Source: Magicicada septendecula (lineage: Eukaryota; Arthropoda; Insecta; Hemiptera; Cicadidae). Taken from it: DNA of 64,000 nt. The stretch's first letter is position 1. Each line of letters opens with the position of its first letter. The DNA lies in the NCBI GenBank assembly GCA_034769895.1, contig CM068371.1, forward strand, positions 401,093,469 through 401,157,468, given 5' to 3'. The position numbers were made by a program, and so were the translations under genes. The notes below the pieces were generated by a model, which saw only the letters and a list, made by a program, of their open reading frames with translations, was not told the origin of the DNA and ran no database searches. Below, piece after piece: positions 60,965-64,000 of the stretch.

Positions 60965-63900
60965 ATATATATATATAACTTTGTAACGTAACAAAGTTGA
61001 GGTTCCCGACATTACATAAAAACTTTGTCAACATGACTGAAAACAATGCACAAGGTATGCCATAATTAAGTACAAGAGGGCCAATCTCACCTAAAAAATG
61101 CATTGATGGTACCTAGTAAGGTTACTAGGTAATAAAACATTGAAGGTGTACCTAAATATAAAATATGTAATGAGCAGTATAAGATGTAAACTATAAACAC
61201 TGAGTTGAGTATAATATACTGTTCAATTAATATTTAATGTTTTATAAAATGTACTTGTTGTTGTACTGTATCATGATATAGTGTTTACATGATATTTATT
61301 TTATGTTTTGTGTGTAGTAAGTGTGGAGCCGTTGCTTTAAGGAAGTACTAAGTAATGGGTACTCATTTCATTCATGTTAAACTTGTATTTAAATAATTAA
61401 ATACAAGTATATTTATTGTGTATGGTATTATGTTAAATGTATTTACTTTAAATAATTAATGAAGATGTTTAAAATAATATTTGTAAACTTGGCCAGGAAG
61501 ACAATAAGTGTTAATAAGTTGGCAAGTGGTCATTATATGTTAAAAACCAATGAAGGGTTCAATGATGAACTAAATAATAATAATGAATTGAAACCAGGAA
61601 ATTAAAATTGATATAAGTGGCCACAAGCCAGTGACTCTTTGTACAGTAGGTCAGGTAAGAAAAATTAAATTAAAAACAAAAAATTATAACACCTGTAATA
61701 ATACCAATAGGCCTAAATTCAGTATTTTGTAAAAGGAAATTAATACCTTTTAAAATAAGTCAATTAAGAAGAAAATGTAGTAAAATGTATATGGTTTAAT
61801 AAGGCAGATTAAGTGAAAGTTTTATGTGATTTAATGTAATTCCAAGCAGGGAGTATTTTATTAAATAAGTGTAAGAATATTTCATAATTCTGGCTCTAGG
61901 TTAACAGATATTATCCAATGACAGAATAAGCAATGGTTGTTAAGGCAACAAAATGCAAGAAATCTTGTTGATTTAGACATTCAATTGTTATGTGTAAATG
62001 AGGACAGTTCAATTCCATAAATCGAGAAAAAAAAGAGAAATCTGAAGAATAAATTGCTTAATAAATTCTCATAACTATTGATTAACAAAAGAGATAATAT
62101 GCAAGAAATGTTGTTTATTAAAAAAACATTCAATTGTTATATGTAAACGAGGACAGTTCAGTCATTAAAAATCGCCAGAAAACCACAAAACCTCATGAAT
62201 AAAATTATTACACATCAATGTTAAATTATAAACAATAAATAAAAAAGACGGATTGGACGACTTCCTAAATTATCACTTTGAGAATAAACAACCTATCTAC
62301 AAAATTCACATAAAAAACCTTAAGAAAAATGAACTAAACTCACCACCAAATGAGTTATACAAGAAACCATAAATAAATGCAGATAATCCAGACCGGGAGA
62401 AGTTGAATTGAATAAATACCCTACAACAAAAAATTAAAGAGAATTAAATTTACCTACTGAACCTCACTTTTGACTGCAGAGCAAGAACTTAATACTACAC
62501 TAATTCCATTGGGACCTGTAACCACAAGAAACGAGAAAATCTGCGAAGATCAAGAACAGAACTTTCCATTACAGCCCGGGGCACTAATCACAACCTTTAT
62601 TGAGAAGCTGGAGTTGGAAATATTTTCGTAATTCTTCATCACTCTTAGATCTGACATCGTTAACTGGAACACGGCCTGGATGAGTAGCTTGTAAACGTTT
62701 GGTAAAAACCTGCTTATGTTAATACTTTATATAATAAGATTTTAATTTAAATTGTAATACCTAGTAACCTGAATTTGCATTACCTGGCCTGACTAATAGT
62801 TAAAAGAATTACATGTACCCTGGGATAAGAGATAAACTGAAAATTATAATTAAATTGTAACATAAACCACGAGTTCAATAACAAATCCATTCAGTATTGT
62901 ATGATCGATATGATGCTCTAATAACCGAAGAAAGCAACTGTTGAAAATTTAAAATAATATAAAATAAAGAATCCTTCTTGTATTTGACGATGTTCTGTAT
63001 TATTGTAGAATAGTTATTGTATTTCAATCAGGGTGTAATTTACAGAGAAAGAAAGTGATAAAAACGTCAAGTGGAACAACTTAACCTATAAGAACGGGTC
63101 ATTCATTAATAACAGCGCTCGATTGCAGACAGCTGGTGAATACGGGAGAATGGAGAACTAACTTATTCTCTTCATATTCCGCTCTTTCAATTTAGATAAT
63201 ACAGAGGGACTAGGGTTGGAGAAAAATACTGGATTATTCATTATAATACCCGTCATATAGCGTTTTTCTCTGGTAAAACACTTGATAATTAATTAACACA
63301 GGCTATAATCAACAACCGAATAATATCCACAACATAATAAATATTTTTCCTTATAAACAGATTGAATTGGTAACAAATTGGTGAATTCAACGTGGGCTGA
63401 ATTAACGATAAACACGCAACCGTATTACACTCGTAATAAATAAGTAACATCGTTTTTAAAGTTGTTACAATATATTATAACAGCACCAAATATTAATTAT
63501 TTGGGGTTATATGTCACCTGCATACTAAAATCATGTTTAAATAAATTATAACAGTCAAAACTCCATTTGTATGTAGAGCGTTGAAAATAATGCTTTGTAA
63601 AGCGACGCACACGTGGCCGTTATGTAATCAGCTCGCTGTACAAGGAAGGGCCACACCCAAACTGTTAATTATTAATATCTCGGAAACTAATAAATTAAGG
63701 CGAAATTCAAGATAGCCAAAATGTTTGCCGAAATATTAATAATGACGTGTGCAAATTTTACGCAATATAATTAACAAATAAAAGAGTTAATTAATTTAAT
63801 TGAATAACTTCTGTAAAAATAGAGCTACCTTAATGAGATTTTAATATGTTATAAAGATAATAATTTCCAACAGATTGTATATTTTAGATTTCGCACAACT

Positions 63901-64000
63901 TGGTTTGCAACCAAGATATTGCAAAATTAAATAAGCACAGGAAATCCGGAGCGACAATTTGGTTCCGCCGAATAATGATATTAATAATAATATTAATTCT
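60965..64000 (+). other. AT-rich stretch, possibly the 5' end of a third related LTR element
   Basis: No coding region recognised. A sequence starting TGTAACG at 60982, and GGTAACAAATTGGTG plus CAACGTGGGCTGAATTAA at 63369-63405, resemble the LTR start and the LTR-end/primer-site junction of the gag-only element (its - strand reads GTTACAAATTGACG plus CAACGTGGGGCTGAATTAA). If right, an LTR of about 2.4 kb spans 60982-63375 in + orientation and the body continues off the window. Confidence 0.4.

Noticed and set aside
53748-64000. Further spo11 exons (Toprim domain) downstream
   Set aside because: I looked for the conserved Glu and DxD segments of the Toprim domain on the + strand and saw none; they are probably beyond the window.

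Overview
The window looks like a piece of a large, AT-rich, transposon-crowded arthropod genome, most likely an insect. The grounds are a Ty1/copia element primed by the copia-type half-molecule of initiator tRNA, Ty3/gypsy elements with tRNA-Lys primer sites, hAT and pogo/Tigger DNA transposons, Penelope-like pieces and several LINE families. There are no operons, no CRISPR array, no rRNA and no tRNA that I can see.

One host gene is recognisable: spo11, the topoisomerase-VI-like protein that makes meiotic double-strand breaks, on the + strand. Two exons can be read, at 36007-36144 and 53554-53747. They join in frame across a 17.4 kb intron, and the second exon opens on the motif holding the catalytic tyrosine. 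The intron holds a LINE piece, a complete copia element, a complete gypsy element and Penelope-like remains.

Layout. 1-6.4 kb: a retroelement protease scrap, a decayed DUF7869-type transposase-like gene on the - strand, then quiet AT-rich DNA. 6.4-9.7 kb: a GT microsatellite, a Tigger remnant with both ends, and a decayed transposase-like gene of unclear superfamily. 9.7-15.2 kb: mostly empty DNA with two short non-LTR insertions, each with a microsatellite-like tail and target-site duplication. 15.2-24.8 kb: a full-length tRNA-Lys gypsy element with LTRs of about 2 kb, - strand. 24.8-31.3 kb: a Tigger scrap, a perfect foldback, and a hAT transposon with an intron that has taken in a LINE. 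31.3-36 kb: a candidate promoter and first exon, and a second hAT-like gene piece. 36-53.8 kb: spo11 and its nested intron. 54.4-61 kb: a second tRNA-Lys-type LTR element that keeps gag but has lost most of pol. 61-64 kb: AT-rich DNA that may be the 5' end of a third, diverged relative.

Most genes here are selfish elements, so they do not form a pathway. What the window shows is layering: Penelope-like palindromes in the spo11 intron, a gypsy element in one of them, and a copia element beside it whose two LTRs look identical, so it is probably the newest arrival. The two tRNA-Lys elements form a family pair, one with gag and pol and one essentially gag-only. Both carry extra copies of the primer-site/LTR junction. 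All homology statements come from reading the translations; no database search was run.
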